Assembly (NCBI GenBank): GCA_965231025.1
Contig: OZ246407.1
Coordinates: forward strand, 62,001-126,000
Reading direction: 5' to 3'
Length of the DNA stretch: 64,000 nucleotides
DNA from: PALSA-1335 sp965231025
GTDB lineage: Bacteria > Patescibacteriota > Gracilibacteria > UBA1369
The notes beneath the pieces were generated by a model. It did no database searches, was not told the DNA's origin, and worked only from the letters and a program-made list of their open reading frames with translations. Of this stretch, positions 15,081 to 25,020 are shown piece after piece (within the stretch, counting starts at the first letter, position 1; each line of letters opens with the position of its first letter). The position numbers were made by a program, and so were the translations under genes.

Positions 15081-17777
15081 ATCCAGCAATGCCGCCTGCG
15101 CAGCAGCTACACGGGCGATGGGCACGCGGTAGGGTGAACAGCTCACATAGTCCAGGCCGATGTTGTGGCAGAATTTTACCGAATCCGGGTCTCCGCCCTG
15201 TTCGCCGCAAATGCCTATTTCCATTTTTGGCTTCACGGAGCGGCTGAGTTCGATGCAGATGTTCATGAGTTTACCGACGCCGCGCTGGTCAATGCCTGCC
15301 GCGGGATCGCGTTCCCAGATGTTCCGGTCCACGTATTCGTTCATGAATTTTCCCGAGTCGTCGCGGGACAATCCAAAGGTCGTCTGGGTTAAATCATTCG
15401 TACCGAAGGAGAAAAAGTCCGCTTCCGGAGCCAGTTCGTCGGCCGTGAGGCAGGCGCGGGGAAGTTCGATCATCGTCCCGATTTTGTATTTGAAAGTGAT
15501 GTCCTTTTCATAATGCCTGATCATCGTTTCGATCATCCGGCGCACGGCGCGGAGTTCCTCCACGTGGCCGACCAGCGGCACTTCGATTTCCGGCAGGACT
15601 TTGACGCCGCCGCGGCTCGCGCGGATACCCGCCTCCAGAATGGCCTGTACCTGCATTTCGTAAATTTCCGGATACGTGATGCCCAGACGGCAGCCGCGGT
15701 GCCCCAGCATGGGATTCACCTCGTGAAGGCTGTCTTTCAACCGCCGGAGCTCCTCAATATCCATCAACAGTTCCTGCGCAAGTTCCTCAAGTTGGGACTC
15801 TTTTTGGGGCATAAATTCATGCAGCGGAGGGTCCAGCAGCCGGATGGTCACCGGAAGCCCGTCCATGGCCTTGAAGATCCCCTCAAAATCCTCACGCTGC
15901 ATCGGCAGCAGTTTACGTAGCGCCCTTTGTCTTCCTTCAAGGTCTTTGGCCAGGATCATTTCTCGCACCACCTTGATGCGTTTCTCGTCAAAGAACATAT
16001 GTTCGGTACGGCAGAGCCCGATGCCCTCCGCGCCGAATTTCCGCGCGACCTCCGCATCGTGAGGGGTGTCGGCGTTCGTCCGGACGCCGAGCTTCCGGTA
16101 TTCGTCGGCCCAGGACAAAACTTTCCTGAAATCTTCGCTTACCTCAGCTTTTACGGTCGCAACCTCGCCGAGGATCACCTCCCCGGTTGTTCCGTTCAGG
16201 GTAATCGTATCGCCTTCATAGACCACGCTGTGGCCGACGATAAACCTTTTATTTTTCGCATCCACAATGATGTCGGCGCAGCCGGCCACGCAGCATTTTC
16301 CCATGCCTCTGCACACAACAGCGGCGTGCGAAGTCGCCCCGCCGGTGGAAGTCAATATCCCCTCGGCGACATGCATGCCGTGAATATCTTCGGGACTTGT
16401 TTCTTTGCGCACAAGAATAACTTTTTCTTTTTTGTTGGTGACCCAGTCAAATGCGTCGTCCGCGCTGAAAACGACCTTTCCGCACGCGGCGCCCGGTGAT
16501 GCCGCGAGTCCCCTTGCGATGACGTTTTTAGGAGCCTTCGGATCAATGTCGGCATGGAGAAGCTGGTTCAGCGCCCCGGCGTCAATACGCAGCAGGGCAT
16601 CTTTTTTGGTAATAAGTTTTTCGTTGACCATGTCCACAGCGATTTTGACGGCTGCTCTTCCCGTGCGCTTTCCGCTGCGGGTCTGAAGCATGTAGAGTTT
16701 TTCCTCCTGGATGGTGAACTCAATGTCCTGCATGTCGCGGTAATGTTTTTCCAATATATCCCGGACACGGACAAGGTCATTGAATACTTCCGGCATAACG
16801 TCCTTCATCTCATCCAGCGTCTGGGGAGTGCGGATGCCGGCAACAACATCCTCACCCTGCGCGTTGATCATAAACTCCCCGTAGAAACGCCTTTCACCGT
16901 TGGACGGATTGCGGGTGAACGCGACGCCGGTCCCGGAAGTATTTCCCATGTTTCCAAAAACCATCGCCTGCACGTTCACTGCGGTGCCAAGCGTCGAGTC
17001 AAAATTATGAATCCGGCGGTAGGTAACGGCACGGTCGTTGTTCCACGAGCCAAAGACCGCGTTAATGGCCAGTAAAAGCTGTTTTTCCGGATCTTCAGGG
17101 AAGGCTTTTCCGGTCTTGTGCTTCACGACCTCCTTGAATTTTTGCACCGCCAGCTGGAGATCTTCCGTCGTCAGTTCGGTATCCACGGTAGCGCCCCTCC
17201 GGTGCTTGATGGCGTCGAGTTCGGTCTCAAAAGCTTCATGTGGAATATTCAACACCACGTTCCCGAACATGTTGATGAAGCGCCGGTACGAGTCGTAACA
17301 GAAACGCTCATTGTTGGTCTTCGCCAGAAGACCTTTGAGTGTCGACTCGTTCAAGCCAAGGTTCAAAATGGTGTCCATCATGCCCGGCATCGATACGGGC
17401 GCACCTGAACGGACCGAAATCAGCAGGGGATTTTCACGGTCCCCGAACCTCATTCCAATGGCCTTTTCCAGGCGTTGCATGTATTTTCTCAGGTCGTCCT
17501 CAAAATTTTTCGGATACTTTTCATGCTCCAGGTAGTAACGGCAAACATCAGTGGTAATGGTAAAACCCGGTGGAACGGGGAGCCCTAATCTTGTCATTTC
17601 TGCAAGATTTGCCCCCTTCCCCCCCAGGATATCCTTCATCTCCCTGTTTCCTTCGCTGAACCCATAGATGGCGCGAAGACTTTTTGAACCGGCACGGTGG
17701 GAACGTGGAACCTTTTTGTGTTTAACCGAAAAAACCTTCTGACCCCTGGCAGAAGTTTTGGCTGATGTTTTTGGCAT
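15072..17777 (-). CDS. ppdK: Pyruvate, phosphate dikinase
   Basis: Interconverts pyruvate + ATP + Pi and PEP + AMP + PPi; in an organism with enolase it can serve in lower glycolysis or gluconeogenesis. 901 residues, slightly longer than usual because of a basic N-terminal extension of about 38 residues. Seen: nucleotide-binding domain starting IYGFSEGN and LGGKGANLAEMTRLGLPVPP, phospho-histidine domain GGATSHAAVVCRGMGKCCVA with the catalytic His, and the PEP/pyruvate barrel ending CGEQGGDPDSVKFCHNIGLD. On the minus strand the start follows a TATACT box (17806-17811) and a pyrimidine-rich leader, with no Shine-Dalgarno. No pyruvate kinase gene is in the window. Confidence 0.97.
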   Translation of the reverse strand: MPKTSAKTSARGQKVFSVKHKKVPRSHRAGSKSLRAIYGFSEGNREMKDILGGKGANLAEMTRLGLPVPPGFTITTDVCRYYLEHEKYPKNFEDDLRKYMQRLEKAIGMRFGDRENPLLISVRSGAPVSMPGMMDTILNLGLNESTLKGLLAKTNNERFCYDSYRRFINMFGNVVLNIPHEAFETELDAIKHRRGATVDTELTTEDLQLAVQKFKEVVKHKTGKAFPEDPEKQLLLAINAVFGSWNNDRAVTYRRIHNFDSTLGTAVNVQAMVFGNMGNTSGTGVAFTRNPSNGERRFYGEFMINAQGEDVVAGIRTPQTLDEMKDVMPEVFNDLVRVRDILEKHYRDMQDIEFTIQEEKLYMLQTRSGKRTGRAAVKIAVDMVNEKLITKKDALLRIDAGALNQLLHADIDPKAPKNVIARGLAASPGAACGKVVFSADDAFDWVTNKKEKVILVRKETSPEDIHGMHVAEGILTSTGGATSHAAVVCRGMGKCCVAGCADIIVDAKNKRFIVGHSVVYEGDTITLNGTTGEVILGEVATVKAEVSEDFRKVLSWADEYRKLGVRTNADTPHDAEVARKFGAEGIGLCRTEHMFFDEKRIKVVREMILAKDLEGRQRALRKLLPMQREDFEGIFKAMDGLPVTIRLLDPPLHEFMPQKESQLEELAQELLMDIEELRRLKDSLHEVNPMLGHRGCRLGITYPEIYEMQVQAILEAGIRASRGGVKVLPEIEVPLVGHVEELRAVRRMIETMIRHYEKDITFKYKIGTMIELPRACLTADELAPEADFFSFGTNDLTQTTFGLSRDDSGKFMNEYVDRNIWERDPAAGIDQRGVGKLMNICIELSRSVKPKMEIGICGEQGGDPDSVKFCHNIGLDYVSCSPYRVPIARVAAAQAALLDSH

Positions 17778-17843
17778 AGAAAGAGGGAAAGAAAAGCTTG
17801 GACCCAGTATAACAATATCCTTTGCCCGTGCAATCCCGTCCGA

Positions 17844-18500
17844 TCAGGGGAAATTGACAAAAAAGGTAAAAATAGCACCGACAGCAGGACCGGGAAAAGT
17901 TGTCAGTGGAGCCTGGAGCAGATACACCATAACCTGCCCCGTAAAAGCTGAAAGGAGAGGGACGGTCAGATTGTCGTCAAGTTTGCCGGTGAGAAGTTCC
18001 ACCACGCTTGCGACAAACGCCATCGAAATAAAAATCAGAGGATAGGCGGGAAGAAAAAGAAACCCCACGAGACAGTTCATCGAGAATCCGGCCAACGTTC
18101 CTTCCAGGGTCTTATCTTTATACAGATAGGTTTTTCCGAACTTTATTCCTACGAGGGCCGCCGCGAGATCTCCGAAAACCGTAAGCAGCAAAGCGGTAAG
18201 AGCAATAGGGTAATCAAAAGCGGCAAAAACGATGATGGTAGCCGCTATAAAAAAGATGGTTCCCGTAACGTTGTTCCGTTCCTTGTGCCTGAAAACATTA
18301 AAAAATTCGGGAATTTTGGGATTGTATTCCAGACGGATGTATTCGATTTCCAGGAGCAGCAGGAACGCGACGGTAATCAAAAGGGTGGCCAGCCTTTCAT
18401 TAAAATAGTGCCGTACCAGCGTGTATCCGATCAGGAGGGGAACCTCCAGGAGGTGAAAAAGCTTTCTGAGTATCTCTTTACGCAAAGATTTCTTACCCAT
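17844..18500 (-). CDS. Dolichol/phytol-kinase-like membrane protein (CTP-dependent polyprenol kinase family)
   Basis: A polytopic membrane protein of 218 residues with about six to seven hydrophobic segments. Family marks: KEILRKLFHLLEVPL at the start, GDLAAALVGIKFGKTYLYKD followed by KTLEGTLAGF, and ELLTGKLDDNLTVPLLS. These match the SEC59/phytol-kinase/DGK1 family, which phosphorylates isoprenoid alcohols or diacylglycerol with CTP. A role in recycling the lipid carrier for the glycans made elsewhere in this window is inference. I use the Met at 18500 because a TATACT box (18524-18529 on the minus strand) and the upstream gene's terminator lie inside the longer frame that begins at 18560. 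Confidence 0.8.
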   Translation of the reverse strand: MGKKSLRKEILRKLFHLLEVPLLIGYTLVRHYFNERLATLLITVAFLLLLEIEYIRLEYNPKIPEFFNVFRHKERNNVTGTIFFIAATIIVFAAFDYPIALTALLLTVFGDLAAALVGIKFGKTYLYKDKTLEGTLAGFSMNCLVGFLFLPAYPLIFISMAFVASVVELLTGKLDDNLTVPLLSAFTGQVMVYLLQAPLTTFPGPAVGAIFTFFVNFP

Positions 18501-18533
18501 TTGAAACAGAAAAGAACACAAAGAGTATAGCAC

Positions 18534-18570
18534 AAAAAAAGGTTCCGCGAGAAAGTTCACGGAACCTTTT
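18534..18570 (-). terminator. Rho-independent terminator of the alpha-2-macroglobulin gene
   Basis: On the minus strand, CGGAACC and GGTTCCG arms (18541-18547 with 18560-18566), extended by A/T pairs, are followed by seven T. It lies 27 bases after the macroglobulin stop and upstream of the kinase-like gene. Confidence 0.85.
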
Positions 18571-18596
18571 GATTGCAGATTGCCTGGGGAATAAAA

Positions 18597-21500
18597 CTAT
18601 GGCTGGACGGTAAACGATCTGCCGGCCGATCTTCCGAACACTTCTGGGAAGTAGGTTTCCTGCGCCAAAGCGGGAAGATCATGGAAAGTGCCCGGGGTCG
18701 TCGCGCGGACCACGTACTTGAGTTCATACACGCCTTTCGGAAGGAAGTCGGCGAAGAACATCATGCGGTCGTCGCGCACCTCGGAATGGTTGAATCTCCA
18801 CATTTCATACCAGCATTCCCAGCCGGTGCACGATTGGCCCTTGCCGCTTTCTTCCATGGTATCCCGGAGGGACTGTTGTGAAGTCTGCAGATCAAAGTCC
18901 ACGCCTTCCAGACCTGCGGGGAGGAAATCTTCCACCATCACATAATAACGGTCCTCAGGAACGACAATGGTCATTCTGCCCATCAGGTTGTCCCCGATCT
19001 GAACGGTCTCAACAGGAGCCTCAAATTTCTTGTCGGCCATCATAAAGTAGTCCTGGGTCACGAAGATACCTTCGTCCCTGGAGTCGATTTTTTCGGTTGG
19101 GAGATAGTATTTCAAATTCATATCGAAGTACATTTTGCCCGTGCCGTCGCGTGAAGCCGTGACTTCGTTGTCCTGGTTATTGGGCAGGAGGTCACTCAAA
19201 GGAATATCAACGGTCTGGACGTCGCCAAGATTTTTCTGGGTAAAGGAACCGTTAAGCTTTTCAACGCTGTTCAATGTGATGACGCCGTTGTAGCTTGGTT
19301 CAAGCTCATGGCTGTTTTTGAGGTAATCGGCCAACGCGAGGAGGCTCACCGCCGTTTCCTGGGTCGTGGCAAAGTGACCGTCTTTTTTCTCCATGAGCAT
19401 ATGTCTGAGAATCTTTGGTATCATCACGCTGCCGTTGTCGACGCGGGAAAGCATTTGGAGCACCAATGCGGTCGTGCGGGTGTTGGTGTCGAACAAGGCA
19501 TATTCCCGGTGACCCTCCTCAAAGTGGACGCCGCGCGGGGTCTCCTTGGCCACGTTCAGGATTTCCCCTTTCAGGGTATCAATCTTCTTCTGGGCATCAT
19601 CTTTGGAAGCCCCTTCAAGTTTCTGCTTCTTGATCAAACCATGATAATTCATGGCGAGGTAAGCCTTTCCAAAGAGGCTCAGCGATTTTTTGTATTCGTA
19701 AAGGTTGTTGCTCAGGCCGAGGTCCCCCTTATCGATTTCAGCGAGCACAAACAAAGCGAATGAACGGCTGTTGGCGTTGTAGGTGTTGGCAGCATCGAGC
19801 GGGAGCTGGCTCATCGAGTTTTTTACATAATCCACCCCGCGGTTCATCACCTTCTGGTCAACGGTATAGCCGGCTTTTTGAGCCTCGTGGAGGGTATACA
19901 GAACGTAGGCGCTCAAGTACGGGGTTGGGACGGAATTCTCCCATAGACCCCATCCGCCGTTGCTCTGCTGGTACTTGTATAAACTCTGGAGACCGGCCTC
20001 CACATTTTTCTGGAGTTTCTTTTCATCTATGAGTTTTCCTACGCCAAGCCCGGGAAGTTTTGCCATCTCCTTCACCGCCAGGTTCGGCAGTAAGGACGAA
20101 GCCGTTTGTTCCGCGCAACCGTAAGGGAACTGGACAAGGTACTCAATGCCCTTGGTAAAAGTGCCGGCCAGCGTCGATGCCGCGGAAATGGTGAGCTTGC
20201 CGAATTTCGGATCGATTCCGGCAGGCAGCCACACGGTTTCTACATGTTTGGTGTCATCGGAAACAACGGACGAGGTAGCCACAAATTCTGGGAAACTGAA
20301 CGGATGGATCGGCAGCTTTGTTTCAACAATGTCACCCACGGTATTGTCGTTTGCCGCGACGGCCTCAAAGGTCAGGGTAGCCTCCGGCTGGTCAAGGACC
20401 GAGACATTAAAGTCCACGCGCTGCTCACTGCCCGGTTCAAGATGGACTCTTTGTTTGTCGCTGCCGCTGACGGTCACGCCGGTGGCTTTTAACGCGACAT
20501 CAAGATCCACTCCTTTGTCCAGGTAATTATGGACCACGGTACCGACCGTCATCGTGTCGTTGATAATCAGGAACCGTGGAAGCACGGGTCTCGCCAACAC
20601 ATCTTTGGTGACCAGGAATTCTGCGCGCTGGCTTCCCACGAGCGTGTCTTTGGTGATGCCGATGGCAAGAACCTGCCATGTCGTCAGATTATCCGGAAGT
20701 TTGAATTTTACCTCGCCGGCGCCGTTGGCATCGGTTTCGATGACTGCCTCCCAATAAGCGGTGTCTTTAAACGTTCCGCGTTTTGCGATTGCGCCGCCGC
20801 CGCCGCCCTTCAGTCCCGATTCAACCTGGACGTTCACGCGGGACAACGCCTTTGTGAGCGTATGAGCCGTGGTAACTCCCAGATAACGCTTGCGGTAGAA
20901 TTCACTCAGGAGATCAGCCGTTACATTTTCCGTAAGTGAAAGCACGCTTTCATCCACCACACTCAGCGAGACTTCGGCTTTCACCGGTTTCCCGCTTGCG
21001 TCAACGGTTTTGAGCTTCAGACTTACTTCGTCCCCCGGATGATATTTGGGACGGTCGCTGGCGACTTCAATACCGAGCTTGCGGGTCGAAGTATCGACCT
21101 GAAGGGTTGTGTATCCCAACTTGAATGCGGCGACTTCACGCTCATCAATCTCTGTGCCCGGATCCTGAAGTCCTGCCGCCGTGTTGTTTCCCTTCACCAA
21201 AAGGACGGAAACAAACTCATTCGGAAGGGACGCGTCGGTAACCGGAACATCGATGGTTGTTGAATTTGAGGTAATCATCATCACTTTCTTGTACACGATG
21301 TCACCGCGTTCGTGAGTGACCAGCGCGTAAACATTCTGGTACGGTGATTTGACGAGTACGTGAGCCGTATCGCCGACCTTGTACTCCTGTTTATCCGGAA
21401 CCAGCTCAATGCGGTCATTGTTTTCCTGTCCCCAGTTCACAAAGTCCGAGGAGGTTACGTACATCTCGGTCGCGGATGTAATCCTGTTTCCAAGACTGTC

Positions 21501-24500
21501 GAAAGACTCCGTGGCGATCTTGTAACTGCCTCCCTTTTTCGGTGCAAAACTTACGTTCGCATGTCCTTTGTCATCGGTCGTCACGGTTTTCTTTTCTTCC
21601 ATCACGTCGTCGAAATTGTTTTCATAATAGAAATCGCTGTCGACCTGTTTCTTTTTTACCGTGTTCCATTCCCGTTTATACAGGGTCACGGTCACGGATT
21701 TTCCCGCAACAGGATTCCCTTCGGCATCGACGGTGATCACCTCAAAATTCGAGTCCTTTCCTTTGGTACCGACGTAATCCTGTCCCATGATGCCTACGTA
21801 ATACTGTCCCTGATGAACCGGCATGGTCGCGCGCGATGAAACGCTCTGATGGTTCATGTCGAACGCCGTAGCCTCGAGGGTGTAGAACTGGCTCAGCTTT
21901 TTATCCTTAATGTCGAGCGGAAGATTGACGGTATAGTCGCCGTTCGCATCAAGTTTCCCCTTTCCCTGACTGATAATTTTGCTTTCACCCTTGCAGCCCC
22001 AGTAACACATGTATCCTTCGTCGCTGAAACTGAACCACTGTGAGGCATAAGGACTCTTGCTGTCGGCGGAAAGGAAGAAATAATAATCCTCGGCCTTCAC
22101 GGTCCATTCAACGGGAGCGTCCGCAAGGGGCGCGCCGAAGAAGAATTGGCCGTTCACTTTCACCTTCGCCGTTTCTCCGTTCACGTAAGCATCCTTTTCA
22201 GGGGTGACGGACATTTTGTAATCGGGTTTGCGGTATGCGGCAACGCGGAAACTCTGGTAAAACGCATGGGAATACGCCGGTTCGTCGCCTGTGGCAAGTG
22301 ACGCCATGATCTGGTATCCGCCGACCATAGCCAGTTCACCGAGCTGCAGTTCACCGTTGAAGGTACCGTTTTTATTCAGGGTAAGTTCTTTCTTGTAAAG
22401 TTCCTGGCTCTGTTCGTCGCGAACCGTAACCATAACTTTGGTCCGGTCGGGAAGACTGTAATTCATGTCCTTGTTCAGGCGGACAAGCCCCTTGAAATAC
22501 ACCGTATGTCCCGGGCGGTAAATCGGCCTGTCGGTATACATGTAGATGAAGTACTTTTCAGCGTATGAACTGTAATCAATGTTAAAGTTCCAGGGACTCA
22601 CTCCATCCGACCAGCCGGTGTGGGTTAAGGTAATGTCATCGCCCATACGGCCCGAGACCATATACTCGCCCGCATATTCGTTGTCGGCTTTTTTGGGAAG
22701 CTGGAGGGTTACAAGACCATCCTTATCCGTCTTCCCGGTTACGATGCTGTTATCGGACATGTTCATGGCCTGGATATCCATCCCTTCCACGGGGGCCCCG
22801 CCCTTCATGGAGGTTGCCCAGACCAAAAGCTGTTTGTTGCTCATTTTGGCGGCAAGTCCATAATTGGTGACCAGGAAGACCTGTTTTTCAACACGTGGAC
22901 GGCGTCCGTTATAATAGTCGTCAAAAACCTGTGGGCTGGTAACCTCAAAATAGTAATAACCGGACGGAAGCTGTTGTCCGAGCTCTTTTTCCAGATCGAT
23001 TTTCGTCACCACTTTCTTGTTGAAATCTTTCTGCACCGTTTTATTAAAGGATGTATAACCCTCGGCAGGTCGGAACTGGTCGTTCACGTAGCCTCGTGAA
23101 TATAAACTCTTGAACTCTTCGTCCGATAATTTTTTGAACTCAACATGCAGGGTATCGGCATTCGTCGATTTAACGTAGTAAACACGCGGCTTGGTGCCGT
23201 CCAAAACACTGATATCGGGGGAGCTAACCAGTTGGAACGAAGACTTGAGCGCCGCTGTCTTGAAAGTCAGCACGGTGTCCTTGTCCATGGTTTTGCCGAA
23301 CAGACTTTTGCCTCCGGCCTTCACCGTCACGGTATAGCTCGTGGAAGGCAGGAACGGATATTGTATACTGAGTTCATTGCTTCCGTTCGTCGTAACTTCC
23401 GGTTTTGCATCCTTGTCCTCTGATTTCGGTTCGATGACGATTTTGTCCTTCAGGCTTGATTCAAGCATCGGCTGATTGAAAGCTACGTTCACTGAAGAGG
23501 TGCGAACATCTTTTGCGTCATTTGCAGGTGAGGTTGATACGACGTCCAGACTTCCAACCGTTTTGAAAATAAAATAGGCAGGAGCATCAAGCGGGAACGT
23601 TCCCTCGGCTCCAAGCATGTCTTCAGAGATCTCCACCATATACATACCGTCCTCCTGGAGCTGCGCATTAGGTTTCATTACGAGTGTTTTCTGGAGTTCC
23701 TCAGTCAGGGGAATTTCAACCTCCTGGGTGTCGGCGGAACCTTCATAATTGGTTCCGTCGGCAAGATAATCTTTCTTATACTCTTCAGCGGTGTAGTAAT
23801 GCATGGATGCACCAACCTCCTCCCACTGGGAAATTTGTGTCTTTTTGCGGACATCGGAAGTAAACAGTAAGCGCCCATTGCTTCGGGATTCATAAATAAC
23901 ATCGTCGTTATAGACATCTCCGCTCCAGTTGACCTTTTTCGCAAAATCCTTATCGCCGGTATACCGGAACAGCTTCACGTATTGTCCGGCCTTTTGAAGA
24001 TTCATGGCCTGATTGAAGGTAAGTTTCACGACGGTATCGGCCCCGTTATATGGGGTGAGGTCTCCCGGTACGGAGCTTTCGAAGGCCGGTCTCAAAGTGT
24101 CAAAACTGAAAACAAAATCCTTATCGGTCGTTCCACCTTCCGCTGATATGGTTCCCTGGGGAATCGTCACCGTATAATGGGTGGCATACGCCAGTTTTTC
24201 GGGAATGAACGACATCGTGGACGTTCCCAGCCACTTTGCTTTTCCTTCAATTGCCGGCTCCACCTTTATATTGATGGCCTTCTCGGAAGCCTGATCAAGG
24301 CTCGTCAGTGGTATCATCGGTCGGTCAAAGTGAACAGTCAGTTTGGCATCGACGGGAACATTGGAGGAGTCGGAAGCGGGTGAAAACAAACTGACCTCCG
24401 GCGCCGCGACAATCTGGAAATTTTCCTGATAATCGCTGTTCAAAGACTTCTGTAAAAGGCTGCGTGCGGAGCGGTCAACGGAAACGGCGAAGGTATCGCC

Positions 24501-25010
24501 GATTGTAAACTGCTCCTTCGGAGTAAAGAGAAGGCTGTTGTTTTGCCAAGCAAAAGTACCGTCAATTTTCGGGTCGATGGTAAATGCGCGCTCAACAGAC
24601 CCCTGATCCATCATCTGGCTGAAAACGATTTTGATCGGGGCGTTGTAGGAAATTTTGCGGACATTGTTTCGCAATGAATACCCTTGTACTTCCGGAGCCG
24701 GAATGAGCGGATAGCTGGCCACGCCCGAGACGACGATCAGGACGAGGACTGCGAGTGCAAAAGCCCAGCCTTTCCTGTGCAACGGAGTACGGGAAGAATC
24801 ATGGACTTTGGCTTTCTTTTCTTTGTGGGCGGAAGCCATAGTTTGGTGCTTAAGAAGTAGTTGTTGGCGAAGTTGCTTCTGGAAAACGGGGCGCGCGGTA
24901 TCGGGAGCCGTATTTTCAACCGCGTTCGCAAGCTCATTGAGATCATGCGGCTTCTTGGCTGAGTCCAGCATCTGGTTCAATTGCCGAATTTTTTTTCTTG
25001 AGAAAAGCAT
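18597..25010 (-). CDS. Giant alpha-2-macroglobulin with thioester, single membrane anchor and anti-sigma-like N-terminal head
   Basis: A 2137-residue bacterial alpha-2-macroglobulin, a family that traps proteases through a reactive thioester. Residues 1-80 are hydrophilic and cytoplasmic; 81-104 are one membrane helix, so it is anchored by a helix, not by a lipobox. Then several Ig-like (Big_5-type) units, the MG2-type motif YTDRPIYRPGHTVYFKG (about 825), the A2M core (about 1415, DTAYWEAVIETDANG), and the thioester motif YGCAEQ with Cys1632 and Gln1635, followed by the helical thioester domain and a C-terminal receptor-like domain. The gene starts 10 bases after the ECF sigma stop, and the short motif PVFQKQLRQQLL in the head resembles those of sigma-linked regulators. 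Family is sure; sensing or anti-sigma function is inference. Confidence 0.95.
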   Translation of the reverse strand: MLFSRKKIRQLNQMLDSAKKPHDLNELANAVENTAPDTARPVFQKQLRQQLLLKHQTMASAHKEKKAKVHDSSRTPLHRKGWAFALAVLVLIVVSGVASYPLIPAPEVQGYSLRNNVRKISYNAPIKIVFSQMMDQGSVERAFTIDPKIDGTFAWQNNSLLFTPKEQFTIGDTFAVSVDRSARSLLQKSLNSDYQENFQIVAAPEVSLFSPASDSSNVPVDAKLTVHFDRPMIPLTSLDQASEKAINIKVEPAIEGKAKWLGTSTMSFIPEKLAYATHYTVTIPQGTISAEGGTTDKDFVFSFDTLRPAFESSVPGDLTPYNGADTVVKLTFNQAMNLQKAGQYVKLFRYTGDKDFAKKVNWSGDVYNDDVIYESRSNGRLLFTSDVRKKTQISQWEEVGASMHYYTAEEYKKDYLADGTNYEGSADTQEVEIPLTEELQKTLVMKPNAQLQEDGMYMVEISEDMLGAEGTFPLDAPAYFIFKTVGSLDVVSTSPANDAKDVRTSSVNVAFNQPMLESSLKDKIVIEPKSEDKDAKPEVTTNGSNELSIQYPFLPSTSYTVTVKAGGKSLFGKTMDKDTVLTFKTAALKSSFQLVSSPDISVLDGTKPRVYYVKSTNADTLHVEFKKLSDEEFKSLYSRGYVNDQFRPAEGYTSFNKTVQKDFNKKVVTKIDLEKELGQQLPSGYYYFEVTSPQVFDDYYNGRRPRVEKQVFLVTNYGLAAKMSNKQLLVWATSMKGGAPVEGMDIQAMNMSDNSIVTGKTDKDGLVTLQLPKKADNEYAGEYMVSGRMGDDITLTHTGWSDGVSPWNFNIDYSSYAEKYFIYMYTDRPIYRPGHTVYFKGLVRLNKDMNYSLPDRTKVMVTVRDEQSQELYKKELTLNKNGTFNGELQLGELAMVGGYQIMASLATGDEPAYSHAFYQSFRVAAYRKPDYKMSVTPEKDAYVNGETAKVKVNGQFFFGAPLADAPVEWTVKAEDYYFFLSADSKSPYASQWFSFSDEGYMCYWGCKGESKIISQGKGKLDANGDYTVNLPLDIKDKKLSQFYTLEATAFDMNHQSVSSRATMPVHQGQYYVGIMGQDYVGTKGKDSNFEVITVDAEGNPVAGKSVTVTLYKREWNTVKKKQVDSDFYYENNFDDVMEEKKTVTTDDKGHANVSFAPKKGGSYKIATESFDSLGNRITSATEMYVTSSDFVNWGQENNDRIELVPDKQEYKVGDTAHVLVKSPYQNVYALVTHERGDIVYKKVMMITSNSTTIDVPVTDASLPNEFVSVLLVKGNNTAAGLQDPGTEIDEREVAAFKLGYTTLQVDTSTRKLGIEVASDRPKYHPGDEVSLKLKTVDASGKPVKAEVSLSVVDESVLSLTENVTADLLSEFYRKRYLGVTTAHTLTKALSRVNVQVESGLKGGGGGAIAKRGTFKDTAYWEAVIETDANGAGEVKFKLPDNLTTWQVLAIGITKDTLVGSQRAEFLVTKDVLARPVLPRFLIINDTMTVGTVVHNYLDKGVDLDVALKATGVTVSGSDKQRVHLEPGSEQRVDFNVSVLDQPEATLTFEAVAANDNTVGDIVETKLPIHPFSFPEFVATSSVVSDDTKHVETVWLPAGIDPKFGKLTISAASTLAGTFTKGIEYLVQFPYGCAEQTASSLLPNLAVKEMAKLPGLGVGKLIDEKKLQKNVEAGLQSLYKYQQSNGGWGLWENSVPTPYLSAYVLYTLHEAQKAGYTVDQKVMNRGVDYVKNSMSQLPLDAANTYNANSRSFALFVLAEIDKGDLGLSNNLYEYKKSLSLFGKAYLAMNYHGLIKKQKLEGASKDDAQKKIDTLKGEILNVAKETPRGVHFEEGHREYALFDTNTRTTALVLQMLSRVDNGSVMIPKILRHMLMEKKDGHFATTQETAVSLLALADYLKNSHELEPSYNGVITLNSVEKLNGSFTQKNLGDVQTVDIPLSDLLPNNQDNEVTASRDGTGKMYFDMNLKYYLPTEKIDSRDEGIFVTQDYFMMADKKFEAPVETVQIGDNLMGRMTIVVPEDRYYVMVEDFLPAGLEGVDFDLQTSQQSLRDTMEESGKGQSCTGWECWYEMWRFNHSEVRDDRMMFFADFLPKGVYELKYVVRATTPGTFHDLPALAQETYFPEVFGRSAGRSFTVQP

Positions 25011-25020
25011 TGAACGATGA

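Noticed and set aside
18501..18560. Longer start for the dolichol-kinase-like gene
   Set aside because: That stretch includes the terminator of the macroglobulin gene and a TATACT box; the family fold begins after Met 18500.
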